64,000 bases of DNA from Cryptococcus deneoformans JEC21 (GCF_000091045.1 NC_006680.1:353501-417500), one strand, 5' to 3'; counted from the first letter of the stretch, positions 23,315-34,543 are shown. The notes: generated by a model from the letters alone, not told the origin. Numbers and translations are program-made.

Positions 23315-25523
23315 TTAGTACCAAAGCACCTGTGCCGAAGTCAGCCAAAATCCTCGATCTACCATCAAAAAGAAGTGTACCTTATTCCAGAAGACAACTT
23401 GAGGACTGTCAAGCTCATCACTAGTCAAATTGAAGCCAGCACCAGAGGGTTGGAACTCGAGAACGTTCTCGTCGGAGCCGTAAAGAGGCCAGTCATCGAC
23501 ATATGTGATGTTACCAGAGCCAGGACTAGAGTAAGTGTTGGGGTTACCAGTGAGGACGAAAGAGGTGAGGTATCGTTGCATTTGCTTTGCAACAAGGATC
23601 TCGGAAGAAGAAAGGGAGCTGCTGCCAGGCAGCGTATCACCATCGGTGGGAGCATCGGCACTGGATTCATCGGAAGAAGAAGAAGCAGAGGCAGTAGCCT
23701 GTGCAGAGGTTGATATGGAAGTGGATTCAGAAGAGGAGGAAGCAGAGCTTGAAGAGTCAGAATACCACCAATACGTTTGGTCAGAGCCCTTGAAATTTCA
23801 CATCAGCAAACGCTCTTTTGAGTAATGTCAATAGATTAAGATTCACGTGACTAAACGGATGGAAATTAGCTTATGTATCTCGCCATCTTAATTGGGTTAT
23901 CAAACGTACGTGGCAGCACCGAGGTAGTTAATGTAGTTGTAGGTCTGGTTGCTGAAAGCGTTGGTCAGAGGCAGAAGCTGAAGACAGCAAATTAGTCTTT
24001 GGCTTTTTCCTTCCAATGCAGCAAGTAAAAAGGAGTGCACACCTTGCCGGGAATGTCATAGTGCTGCCTGGCGGCTGCGAATCTCAAGCCTTGGGAAGAA
24101 TAATCATCAGCAGGGTAAAGTTCCTCGATGAGGTCGATAGCCCAGTCCGTGATGGAGGGGAAAATGGTTTTGAACATAGCTCGGAAGGAAGCATCATCTG
24201 TGACAGCCGAAGTACTCTGGGTGTTTAATTCATCTATAGGAAATCTCAGTCAGATAGCATTAGAAAAAAACTTTAAACTCACGAGCTGAATGGCCCAGAA
24301 AGACCTGGACCTCCTTGTGGAATTGTCCAATAGAGAGAAGGTATTCAGCAGTCTGTGCATGAATTCCAGGTCAGCTTGGGGTTTGTAACACAGTTGTGAA
24401 ATACGAACGTCAGGAAGAACGACGCCATCAGCTCTAGGTTGCATCTGATAGCTGTAGGTGGAAGTAATGTTCTGACTCGCCGCAAGAAGGGTGTCGAAAG
24501 ACACCTGTCGCAAGCATTGAATGGTGTCAGGAGTGTTGATAGGACAGCCGCCGACGTATTCGGTAACGTTTTGAAGGAAGCGCTCCGCTTGAGCGTGTCC
24601 CGCACCAGGCACCCAACCAGGAGAGTTCACCACAGCTCGTTTAAAGTAAGGAGTCCATTTGTTGCCACCAAAAGCCTACAGAATAAGTCAGTATGTGATG
24701 TAAAGAAGGTGAAGTCAAATTAGACACACGGTGATGGCACACATGACCTGAGAGCCACCGGCAGAGAACCCCCAATTGGTGACCTCGTCCGGATCGCCAC
24801 CAAACTGGCTAATATAAGTGTTCACCCATTCAAGAGCCTTCCGAGCATCGTAGATAGCAACATTGGAGATTCCGCCAGATCGTTGCAGAGTAGGGCCGTT
24901 CAAAACTCCAAAGATATCAAGCTATTCCTTATGTTAGCCAACTTCATATAAAAAAAATTGTAAAAGCGCTGCCCACTCGGTAATTGTAAGCGACGAAAAT
25001 AAAGCTGTTATTGGCGACTTCAAACAGACCCTAAGCCATTTGCAGGTTAGAGAATTATGTCATCATTAAGATAACGGAAATAACACACCTCGGGGGTGTT
25101 TTCATTTTTGCTACCACCAACCCATCCACCTCCATAGTTCCAGAAGAGCACAGGCAGCTTCTCACTACCATTGAGTGCGCTCTCAGGAACGTACACATCG
25201 AGAAAAAGACAATCTTCAGCCACGTTGCACCCTTGAGTTCCAGTAGTGTTTGACCAGGTCCCATCATTGACTGAGTCCTCTTGTACAGGATCTTGGGGAG
25301 CAGCCCAGCGGAGATCATCCACCGGGGGAGCGGCATATCGAATATTTTTAAAAGCATAGTATGTTCCTGCAGAAGTCGTACCAGACTCGTAAGCCTGGAC
25401 AGTTGAATAGTTGAGGACAACCTGAGGCAGATCAGAAGAAGAGGTAGCGTTGCGAGGAGCAATAGTGGCACCCTTGACAGTAGCTGTCAGAGCAGTAAAG
25501 ATGGCTAGCGACTTGGAGAACAT
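23315..25523 (-). CDS. Secreted type-B carboxylesterase/lipase
   Basis: Multi-exon gene. ATG 25523 is preferred because it begins a good signal peptide (MFSKSLAIFTALTATVKGA) and a TATA-like TATATAA lies about 60 bp upstream; ATG 25556 is an alternative. Alpha/beta-hydrolase marks are the EDCLFLDVYVP signature (25210), oxyanion loop YGGGWVGG (25125), nucleophile elbow GFSAGG (24770; Phe replaces the usual Glu before Ser), and the spliced motif HGSD carrying the catalytic His. That His codon comes from a proposed 4-nt exon at 23847-23850. A Ser-rich insert of about 60 residues sits after HGSD (23760-23600). Many N-glycosylation sequons fit secretion. It should hydrolyse carboxylic esters or lipids outside the cell; the substrate is not known. 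Confidence 0.86.
23847..23850 (-). other. Proposed 4-nt microexon with catalytic His codon
   Basis: On the minus strand TCAC lies between CCGTTTAG and GTGAAT, with introns of 59 nt (23851-23909) and 58 nt (23789-23846). It gives GCC-ACT-CAC-GGC, so AATHGSDQ, and supplies the catalytic His of the esterase. The following acceptor is CAAG, weaker than usual. Confidence 0.5.
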
Positions 25524-25584
25524 GGCGAAGGACAGTTGTTTTCCGGAAAGGGCCATGCCACAAATCGTCGTCTCCAGCAGGTCC

Positions 25585-25591
25585 TTATATA
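25585..25591 (-). promoter_or_regulatory. TATA-like box of the carboxylesterase
   Basis: On the minus strand TATATAAGG lies 62 bp upstream of the preferred start ATG 25523. This distance suits a transcription start near 25555, which would make the more upstream ATG at 25556 too close to the cap site. Confidence 0.45.
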
Positions 25592-26903
25592 ATGCCATCG
25601 GATGGCAGAAGACCAATTCTCGGCCAAAGAGGAACGCAGAAAGGGGAGGATCTAAGGATTAAGGATTATGGGTCAAATGACGAGGTGACGATGAACGCAT
25701 TAAGTGCTATCCACCTTCTGAAACAGCCCCTCGCAGTCAGTAATAAAGACGTTTCTGCCGACTGCGCTGTAAGACTGTTGCTGATACATACAGGAAGATC
25801 GATTTGACCGCAGGTGAATCTAAGCAGATGATATCGGATTAAGGTCGGGATGAATATTTCGAACAAGCGCGACAACCACAGACCACAAAGAACGAAGTAC
25901 ATACCGCACGGAGTGAAGTTGTAAAGACAAGCGAAAGGCTCCACAACAACCGGACTCGTCGTTGAACGCCGCAGGTTACGCTTTGAAAATAGGCCGCAGG
26001 AGTAAACGCCGACCTCCGTCCTTCTGCTACCATACGTATACTGCTGCGGCTAAGAGCTCCGTCCGTCCTTGGCACCAGTCATTTATCAAGTGTTAACGAC
26101 GCTAATAAGTGGCCAACAGGGTAAACACGACACACATGGAGTAACGACAACGGTGAAAAAAAAAAATGTGTCGCACGATGCGGGCGGTCTAAATCGATCG
26201 ATGTTGGAATTCATCTACTATTCTCCACCGCATCACTGACGGTCAGTCGGATATCAGATAAGCTGATAAGGCGGAAAATACTGGAGAGTATTTTTTGTTC
26301 CAGTGTTGCGTGCTGCATTATTATTCTTCGTTATACGTTACTTCTGAGCAAAAAATTATTACATCCATCAATATTCAGTTCAATACTACGGCGACAGACA
26401 TACTACTAAGGAATCGCGTCATCCAAAAGCTTTTGTAGAGTATTGTTTGTTGTAAAGTGATGTATGCGGTTCATGCCAAGCAATAATCAGTACCAGTGCG
26501 TGCGTAGTAGTAGCACCGCAGCACATACCTGGTGCTTTATAGTACGGGTGGCTGACCACCAGTCGTGCCTCAGATCTCAGATTTCTAGGTTCACCCTTGT
26601 TCCTTGAAGAATGACATAAATCATTCTTCATTTACATTCTTCATAACTTACATACAGCAGCTTGCAGAACAGGAATGGCGGCAACTACCTCACAGGAAGT
26701 ACACGGAAAGTGGAGAGGCAGAATGGCAGGTGATGAGAAAGGAGAGGAAAGCTTGAGCTATGAAGGTGTGTGGTCTTCGTAGTTTGGAAATTTGAGAGCG
26801 AGAATCCCTCGTAAGGCGTCAGGAACAGGAGCTACTGTAACAGTAGATATAGATAGTACTACTATTCGTTGTTTTTACTTGTCGGCTGCTAATAATGGTG
26901 GGC

Positions 26904-26983
26904 TACGTACTAGGCTCGACACAAGCCCCTCGACGGACATCGGCTCCGACGAGGCATGAAGTAGGAGCCTAATAGGCTACGTA
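26904..26983. repeat. Nested inverted-repeat element, about 80 bp
   Basis: Three complementary pairs are nested in order: TACGTA (26904-26909 / 26978-26983), AGGCTC / GAGCCT (26912-26917 / 26965-26970), and CCTCG / CGAGG (26928-26932 / 26950-26954). Together they allow a long interrupted hairpin. No coding frame explains it. Confidence 0.55.
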
Positions 26984-27956
26984 CACGCAACCGTAAAACT
27001 CAAAACTCGGTCCTACCGATTTGTATCATCTTCTCATTAACGGTGTCGAGTATAGCACACGTATTGTGCATCCTGTGTGTCTGTGATGCGAGGGACGGGA
27101 ATACTCGATATGCCTCATGGTCAGTAAATGTGCAAACGTAGCAATTTATTACCCTGTGGGACCTTGCATTTAGACCGTTCCTGCTTGATATCATCGTTAC
27201 TAATAATACACAAACGTAAATCTCGCCGGATACCGTATTCACCGGAAGCCTCATCGAGCATCAAGCAGCTCCAAAATATGATGGAGAGAATGGTACATGA
27301 CCATATTTTAGCAGAACCGATAATGCTCACCGCGCACCGCATTGGATAGTATTAGGGTTGTGCAATTTTTGAAAGTACTGGAGCAGATGATACCCGGTAC
27401 GACAACCAACCCTGTCATCATAGCGACGAAGTGTGAACTTCAAGTACGTTGCCAAAGTAAGTGTTTTTATTGGGTGTATCTTCTTCGGCAAATAAAGGCT
27501 CTTGTAGGACCAGCTACCGATCAGCTCCAACTGCTGTTGTATCATTGATAGGTAGTAGTGCAATCCTCCTAGAAGTGGAATAATAATAAGTGTTGCCACC
27601 ACTAATGGGATTCTTTGCACAGCAAACAGTACTATATTCAGCCTTGTTGACCAGCAACAGCTGACCCAAGCATAGGAAGTGCTAGAATAGCTAGATACAT
27701 TATGTCTGAAGTGAAATATTACCCCGACGTTGCATGCCAGATGCCATAAGTAGGTGAAGTTGTTTGGATCGGGGATCTGAACGCCGCGATGAACGAAGGG
27801 AAATCAGGCGAAGGGGGAAAACAATGTAGTTTATGACATCCAACAGAATGTCAACGGAACTTCGATCAAATGAGCTGGCGCCCGGGGTTATCACGCGAAA
27901 AACGAACCTACTGTTTGGTACGAGTTTAGAAGGATAACGGCCACGGACACAACTTG

Positions 27957-29368
27957 CTATTCATCACTTTGTCCGACACTTGGTTCATAACTGCCAGCAT
28001 TGTCTTCTGACAAGACATCATCCATCTCTTCCTCGCTTTCTCCATGCCAAAGTTCTTTGATCTCTTTATCAAAGAAGAGAAGATGTTTTACGAGCTTCCA
28101 ATCCTCGAGTCCCAGTTTTTGTAGCTTCTCCAAAGTCTCCAGTATCTGATAGGTCATCTTGGCTTGAACAGTTCGACGCTGGATTTCGTAACTTCTGTCC
28201 CGGTCCGCTTGCTCAAACTTGAGCTTTTTTTCCTCCAACGCGAGTTTTCGAAGCTCCAGGTCACGTTCCCATTTGAACCTTCTTTCAAGTTCCTCTCGTT
28301 CCATCTTCAACCTGGCTTCTTCCAAGGTAATTTTTCGCGACTCCAATTCTAGTCGCCAGTGCTGGGCGTCTGAAGGATGGGATGAAGAGGATGGAGGTAA
28401 TACATGTGGAGGAGGGGCAAGCTGGGTGATATGGGTGGGGCGAGAAGGACCAGCTCCAGAATTGCGGGGAGGAGCGAAATGCGGAGGTAAGCTTTGCCTA
28501 TGCGGGCGAGAAGAAGGGCCGACAGGGGTGCCACTGCTCGTGCGCATCCCGCGTATTGTAATGGGAACAGAATTAGGATTGGATTTGTGAATGGCAAAAG
28601 CAGATGATGACAATGGCGCAGCATCAGAATTCTCCTCAAGGCCAATGGCCTCTGTGACGGAAGGACATTCGGTAGAATTAAGAAGGGAAACTGGGTCGGA
28701 GGCTTGAGCGTTACCTTCTTTTACGGTGCTTGAGAGAGCAGGGAAAAGCTCGTAGTAATATTTACAATGCCAAAGAATGGCCCCTTTCTTTCGGATCAGA
28801 TTCATACCCAAAATATTCGTTATATCTACTAACCTTGAATGTCGGTGATACCCCTCTCAATTTCTTCAGGGGTAAGAGTGTTGTCGCCTCGCTCCGCTAC
28901 GCCATATGCCGCCTTGAAATCATGATACGTCTTCTCAATCTTTGCAAGGATTGCGCCGGACGATCGCTCATCACCCCTCGTGCCAGCTTCGATTAATTTC
29001 TGTCGTATGATAACATCTGCAAAGTAGTTGAGTCTTCGATCATATTGAGCTGACCTCCAAGCCTCCCAATTCTCGGGAACTGACATCCATGCTATTAATA
29101 TCTGCTCTGCCGTGCGGGCATTATGACCCAAATCATTCTTCCAGTTGATCGTAACCCTTGGGCGCTCACTTTCAATCTCCTTTTCTTTACCCTTGATCGA
29201 AGGCTTTGGTCTTTTGGGATCACTTGCTTCCAACGAATCGACGCTGCGCTTCAGCCAGTTTTCGCTCGTAGGATCAGGAGCGGACCGTTCCTTATTAGGG
29301 ACAGAGACAGCTCGCTCTGCGGGGGAAACATCCTGGGAAGGGTTGAGGTTGGGGGAAGAATGAGACAT
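27957..29368 (-). CDS. Trihelix (Myb/SANT-like) and coiled-coil protein, putative nuclear
   Basis: Two exons joined by an intron near 28780-28835 (donor GTTAGT), giving DIQ-GAILWHCKYYYELFP. Start ATG 29368. Residues about 70-180 are helical with the pattern TINWKNDLGHNARTAEQILIAWMS..ENWEAWRSAQ, a spaced Trp arrangement like trihelix or Myb/SANT-like domains. A proline/serine-rich linker follows, then a strongly charged coiled coil (EEARLKMEREELERRFKWER; LEEKKLKFEQADR). The combination of an N-terminal trihelix-like region and a C-terminal coiled coil occurs in DNA-binding proteins and in proteins derived from transposons. I assign no function; the domain call is by eye. Confidence 0.65.
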
Positions 29369-29874
29369 TCCGTCGGTAGTAACTCCGAGTAGATATGACG
29401 GTGCCAATGGTCGGTGAATTGATTTGCCAAGACACTCCAGGCGGAGATCGGGGGAGACAAAAACAAAACCAAAAATAATGAAGCGCCACCAACGCAAAAA
29501 GTAATCCCTGACCTGGAACAGTCGCTGCGGACTTTTGTGTGGGACGCCGCCGTAATACCATGTTATTAATTATCCCTATTTATTTGACAAGTTCATTTTA
29601 TTTATGATATATATCTCATAAGAAGGTATGATAAGTTACACGTCATCATATTCAAGAAAGCAGATGTAACGTAAACGACGCGTGGTCGTGACGACAGAAT
29701 CGACGAACTCGCTTTCTCTATTCAGCGCACAACGAAAAGCCAAAGCTCGGTAACCAATACCAAGGCGAAAACGGCTCCTCCGACTTGATTGGAAATATAG
29801 TATCAAGGAATCCTTCCCATTACCTTACAAGGTAATCAAGCCCCATTAGCGTTCAGCAACAGTAAGAACACTCA
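29369..29874. promoter_or_regulatory. Divergent promoter, trihelix-like gene / PAC2
   Basis: This 506-bp region lies between opposed start codons. It is AT-rich at 29570-29640 and contains one ACGCGT site (29678-29683). Confidence 0.4.
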
Positions 29875-30947
29875 ATGTCCGATTTCACCCCTTGTGGAAG
29901 TTTCTCACCTTCAAGCTTTACCTCTTCGACTCTGATTCTGGTGAGTTCTGGATTATGCTGAATAGTAACCGGTAGACTGATAAAGTTTGCCGGGGTAGCC
30001 CGTCGTGTCTTTGGGTAATGTCCCTCAACTCACTGCGGACCTTCTGATCTTCTCGCTTGGCCTCAAGAGGGTGGGTTTTGTTGGCAAGGGTGATACTGTC
30101 ACTCCTTTTGCTGGAAGAGGAGAGAAAAAAGGAGAGATTGTGACTGGTGGACTTGAAGGTACAGTTGTGCCCAATCTGTTGACAAGTTGCTGACTAGTCT
30201 GCATAGTTTATGGCCGAGAGGAAAGCCAGCTGTACGTCATCCAACAAAGGTCACCAACCTTAAAAGCAAGTCATTGTCTCATGTGCGAGAGATAAACTGA
30301 CTATTAGTCTACCAACAGTCTCAGAAGGATCGCCATGTCTCTTTATTGAAAACTTTCATCAATTCCAATGGTTTTGGAGCGGTTCTCGTCCTTACAAGTC
30401 TGGATTCAGCAATTCAAGGCGATGCTCAGCTCTCGTAAGTCGCGCATTTCGGCTATTTTGAAAACTAAATCTGGCGGATTTAGGATACCATATCAGCGGG
30501 TAATCCCGCCGGGGCTTCGATCTCTCCCCAACCAGATACAAAAAATACAGAATATACCGCCGCTATCACTTAGTCTCTCCCAGCCAGCCTCTTCCGGTCA
30601 AAGCATCAGTTCCTCTTACCCACCATTCCTTCCCGCGGCTGGTCTCACTCGACGGCTATTAGCAGCTCTTTCGGAAGAAAAGACGCTGATACCTCATGGT
30701 GCTATTGCCGCATGGTGTGTCGAGGGTGACAATAGAGGGGATGCTCGAAGCTTCGCCGACGTGGTTCTGGATGTGCTCGATTTACGTAAGTAATCGATCT
30801 ACCCTTTGTTATACATTAGTAGGATGCTAATATTATGTTGTAGAGGATGTTGTACAGGTACAGGAACCTGTTTCGTGGGAAGGACTTTTTGGGACAACCG
30901 AAGGGTGGAGCGGGGGTTTGGGAGCCGATGCTGAACTTTATGGTTGA
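29875..30947 (+). CDS. PAC2: Proteasome assembly chaperone 2 (PSMG2/Pba2 family)
   Basis: Start ATG 29875. The first exon (SSFTSSTLIL) is spliced across GTGAGT...GGGGTAG to PVVSLGNVPQLTADLLI, the diagnostic N-terminal strand-helix of PAC2 proteins (LILPxVSxGNVxQLxxDLLI). Later segments match the family order: KRVGFVGKGDTVTPFAG, then YGREESQLYVIQQRSP, an internal GFGAVLVLTSLDS, and an acidic C-terminus ending in DAELYG at TGA 30947. PAC1-PAC2 heterodimers chaperone assembly of the 20S proteasome alpha ring. At least five short exons are needed; the splice sites in the middle are approximate. Confidence 0.85.
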
Positions 30948-31021
30948 TTATGACACTAGATACGGACAATATTATGGATGTGGTAATCATTCGCAGTCCT
31001 GTTGACTACTGGGACTCCCGT

Positions 31022-31055
31022 ATTGTCCGCACAAGAGCATTGTCCGCACAAGAGC
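31022..31055. repeat. 17-bp perfect tandem duplication
   Basis: The unit ATTGTCCGCACAAGAGC occurs twice head to tail, 75 bp downstream of the PAC2 stop codon. It looks like a recent local duplication. Confidence 0.8.
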
Positions 31056-31493
31056 AGTTGGGAAAGGCACGACCAGCTCGAACGTCTAGTTGTAGACCTG
31101 CACTCAAGTCATGAAATGTTCATCGTTCTTTGCGGAAATTATCATAATGAGCCTCCTACGTTCTCTAAGAATCCTTTTGCAGCAGCTTGACATCCCTCAA
31201 GTTGACATCAGGCGAAGACAAAGAATCTCGGAAGCTCAAAATTTGGACGAAGCTCCGTGTTGTCGGAACTTGATTGCCACCAATCCCTTAAGATGAAGCG
31301 CGGACAACGTCTATGCTGATCTTTTGTACTGTACTTTTGCTTGTATTTGCTATTACCCATATCTAATAAAGTACCCAGTTTCTAGAAGATACGCAACAAG
31401 GAGTTTTGTCACCCTCTCAGAGCTCCAAACATGGCTTATATCCCTATTCACCTTCCAAGTCATATCATCCCCTTATTAATGATTTGCGGATCT

Positions 31494-32247
31494 TAACCTG
31501 AACCTTCTTTATCGTTTACCTCTTCTTCTTCTATACCGCCAAGATATGGGACATATATGACGAAAGCCCCGAAAGTAGCTGCCGCAATAGCATTGTAGGT
31601 CGGTAAGAAGGACGGGCAAGAAGTGCAATAATGTGGGTGTTAGATAATCAGAATTTGTGTGTTGGCAGCTTGGACCAACGCCGAGGAAGTGGCAAGGAGC
31701 ATTAGTAGGCAGTATGTAAGATCTGATAGTGCTTACGTATTGGCAGCAAACTAACTTTGCCTAGAGACGGAGAAAGCTAGAAATGAGGCTGGCCAAATTG
31801 ACATCGCTATGCTTCTGCTTGATAAGGATGGGGATGAAGGGCTTTTTGGGATAGCGAAAGACGATGCCGAGGATGCAAACGTCAGGGGGGTAGTACTTGA
31901 AGGGTCTATCGGGGATGTATTATTAGGACCCCTCGCTCGCTGGCCTTGCTGTTCTGTCCAGTAGTAGCGAGAGACGAAATGACTTGCTTGTATCGAAGTT
32001 GCAAGTTTGCCTTTAGATCTCTGCTTTTGACAGTAATGCCGGGGTGTCTGTTAAATATCGATTATTCTTCATGGTTGCAAAAAAGACGTTTATCCATGTC
32101 GAGATCGCTATATGTCACGATGCAAGATAAGAGTTATGTTGTCAAACAATCGACCAAACTATATATACAAAAGCCATGGTTACTTACCCAGGATCGCGTC
32201 GATCCTTCGTACCTGCTGTACCACCTTTAGTAAAAAACGACGAATCA
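31494..32247 (-). CDS. Possible small multi-exon gene, unresolved
   Basis: On the minus strand ATG 32247 opens MIRRFLLKVVQQVRRIDAIL, a basic amphipathic start like a mitochondrial targeting peptide, ending at a perfect GTAAGT donor. Far downstream the same strand reads ATFGAFVIYVPYLGG followed by an acidic tail EEEEVNDKEGSG and TAA, resembling a single C-terminal membrane helix. In between, long frames and good branch sites occur, but I could not join exons in one frame with confidence. It may be a real small mitochondrial membrane protein or a decayed gene. Confidence 0.25.
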
Positions 32248-32813
32248 TAATAGATGCACAGGACAATCAGTTGGCAATGATTTGAAGATAGCGTGGGCTA
32301 TCAATGGTGGTCGAGTTTTCTTGGTAAGTAAGCTTCATCTGCTGTTTGATAAATGAAGAACCGGCTTATCTATTTTTAATTACTTAATGCATGGTTAGAA
32401 CCCATATACGATGTAAATAGAATACATGCTATTCTTCTGTCCTTCAGTTCGTTGCGGCCAAGCGTGTTCTCTGTGCTCCACTACGAGTACTCTTTTTCCG
32501 CGACCCCATTGCGCTTGCTCTTGTATGATTGCGCTATCTTAGCGCATGTGCCTGAAACGAAAATAGATAAGAAACGAAATGAATGACGAAGGAGATCCCG
32601 CAAAAAACGATTCAAGATCAAGAGATCTATTTGTGGCCTGCAGGGCCGTGGGGTTAACAGACGAGCTGTGAACCGCAAATCGTGGCCTGCGATAATTATC
32701 CGAATATTGTGAACTCCGAGCATTATCAAGCATTATAAATGTTAGTTTTTAGTCTTCATCCACAAATAAACGTATACAGCTGTCTGCCAGCTGGAGAATG
32801 AGTATCATCAGCT

Positions 32814-33362
32814 TCAAGCGGAGAGCGGAAAGCGAGGGAGCGTGATGCTTGCAAGTAATTCCGCGTACTCTTGGATTGTCTTGGGCCTTGAAGTCTTGGT
32901 CGTCCACGTCGACGGGGCCAGACCGCGGCTCGGACTGGAATTAGGAAACGGGCGACTAACCGCAGTACGGAGATCGCCGCCTGCCAAATCTGGCGCTTTT
33001 TTTTGGTCGGAGCTTGGCTGAAATACCGGGAAGACGTCAGGGTACGTCCCAAGAAAACTGGAAGCGGAATCTAATGATCTATTGTTAGCGGTTAGGCTTC
33101 TTCGCATTTTCTTGGCGCTTGGCATTTCCATGTATTGATCACAGACTCTTTCTTAGTCGTCGCCAGATGCAAAAACATCATCGCATAAAGCTGTCCACTT
33201 CTTCTTCTCAGTGCTCGAAACTGCCCGGCCAGGCGCTCCATCCATCTCTTCACTCCCAGTCCCACTGCTTGTATCTTCAAATCTCTTCTCACGCACAGCG
33301 CATCTGCGTTCGACGTCAGAACATTCCAGCTTGGCGCCAAGCTGGCAAAGACAGCATCTCAT
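32814..33362 (-). pseudogene. Possible hypothetical gene interrupted by an in-frame TAA
   Basis: From ATG 33362 the minus strand reads a hydrophilic sequence with coding-like composition to a TAA at about 33153; the same frame then continues without a shift (ERVCDQYMEMPSAKKMRRS...) to TGA at 32814. Both halves look alike in charge and composition, so either a nonsense mutation has broken a gene, a small unrecognised intron removes the stop, or the frame is chance. No family was recognised. It would share its upstream region with the plus-strand gene starting at 33439. Confidence 0.25.
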
Positions 33363-33438
33363 ATAAAGATATATAGACTCCCACAGATCCTTTTCCCACC
33401 GTCTTTCTCTTATTCGACTCTTCCCGCAACTCTTCACA

Positions 33439-34543
33439 ATGTCTTCAGCAGGTCCTTCTCGCTCTCCCCAGCCCTCCTCCCGCTTTCACCCCTATACTCT
33501 CCATCCCCACACCCACTCTCATCCCTCTCATCACGCGGAAGATTATCGCACAAAATCCCGCCGCCCTGAGCGCTCTCCTGCCCGTAATGCAAAGGGGGAG
33601 TACCCACCCAGTCCCCCTCATTCTAGACGAGATGCCAGTGAGACTCCGAGCGTATCGTTGTCCATGGCTTTTGGCGGCATGGGTGGTGGTAAATGGTGGG
33701 ACGAAGAATTGGTGAGTTTGACCGGTTTTTGGTGTGCGCAGTATTGATAAGTCGGTTGAAAATAGCCACCACCTCCTGCCTCTCTGGCGAGCATACTTGA
33801 CTCATTCCGAAAAAGTGGTGAAGGCGATCGAGAGTTGCTGTTGAGTATCCTTGGGGCCAAAAAGGCTGAGGAGGAGGTTAGTGGAGTGCACATTATGTAT
33901 ACGGGCAAAGACTGATATCGGCCTCCAGCGACTATCAGCTATGATCCACACTCGACTTACTGTCCTCCAGGCTCGACTTTCCTTGCACCAGGCAGCTGCT
34001 CTGGGTGCCATGTCCGTGCCTGTCATGCCTGCTCCTCCATCTACGGCCTTGGCCATGTCTAACACTTCTCCCAACCCTCAGCAACCTCCAGTACCTCGAT
34101 CTGAAGAACTAAACAGGTCACCTGAGCGTACGCCTTCTCTCACATCTCGCGACTCTGGCCGTTCATCTTCTGCTGGTGTTGCCTCTCCCCCTGCCCAAAC
34201 GGCTAGCGAGTTCATGCCTCCACCTCCACGGCCTGTTGCTCATGGATACGGAAACGGGTACGAAAAGGAACGAGAAGACCCTCGACCTCGATTCTGGCAA
34301 CTCCACCCCAACCTTGCCTCTCGTGTCCCTCCACGGCCATCGGGGCAAGACCTTCCTCCCCTTCGAGACACTGCTGAAGGCCGAGACAAGGAGAGGAGCC
34401 GTGGTGGGAGCAGGTCAATCAGTCCAAAAGACAGTGGAGTGGCCGCTGGTGTTGGTCGCGATGGAAGAGACCGATCGGGAAGTGGTCTCGAGATGTTATT
34501 GGATGTTGGCATGAGAGGATTGGAGACTGAACGACGGGAGTAA
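33439..34543 (+). CDS. Proline/serine-rich hypothetical protein
   Basis: Three exons from ATG 33439 to TAA 34543, with introns after EEL (GTGAGT) and EEE (GTTAGT) and acceptors at AATAG and CTCCAG. The N- and C-terminal parts are low-complexity (His/Pro/Ser/Arg). One ordered segment crosses the second splice: ELLLSILGAKKAEEE-RLSAMIHTRLTVL, an amphipathic helix hairpin of about 50 residues that looks conserved rather than random. The phased short introns and frame support a real gene. No catalytic motif, membrane segment or signal peptide is seen. The function is unknown; nuclear regulatory proteins often have this composition, but that is not evidence. Confidence 0.7.

Larger units (their letters stand above)
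25524..27956. other. Gene-poor intergenic region
   Basis: This 2.4-kb stretch lies between the esterase start and the stop of the next minus gene, so the esterase promoter is at its left edge (TATATAA at about 25585-25591). I found no convincing coding sequence or tRNA. It contains a run of A at 26155-26166 and a nested inverted repeat at 26904-26983. Confidence 0.45.
30948..33438. other. Gene-poor region with two weak minus-strand coding traces
   Basis: This 2.5-kb stretch lies between PAC2 and the next plus gene. It includes a 17-bp tandem duplication just past PAC2, a perfect 7-bp inverted repeat TGCGCTA/TAGCGCA at 32530-32546, and the two low-confidence minus-strand coding traces listed separately. 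Everything else appears non-coding. Confidence 0.4.

Noticed and set aside
32530..32546. Perfect 7-bp hairpin TGCGCTA/TAGCGCA as a terminator
   Set aside because: No T-run and no gene end nearby; eukaryotic 3' ends do not use such hairpins, so a functional label is not justified.
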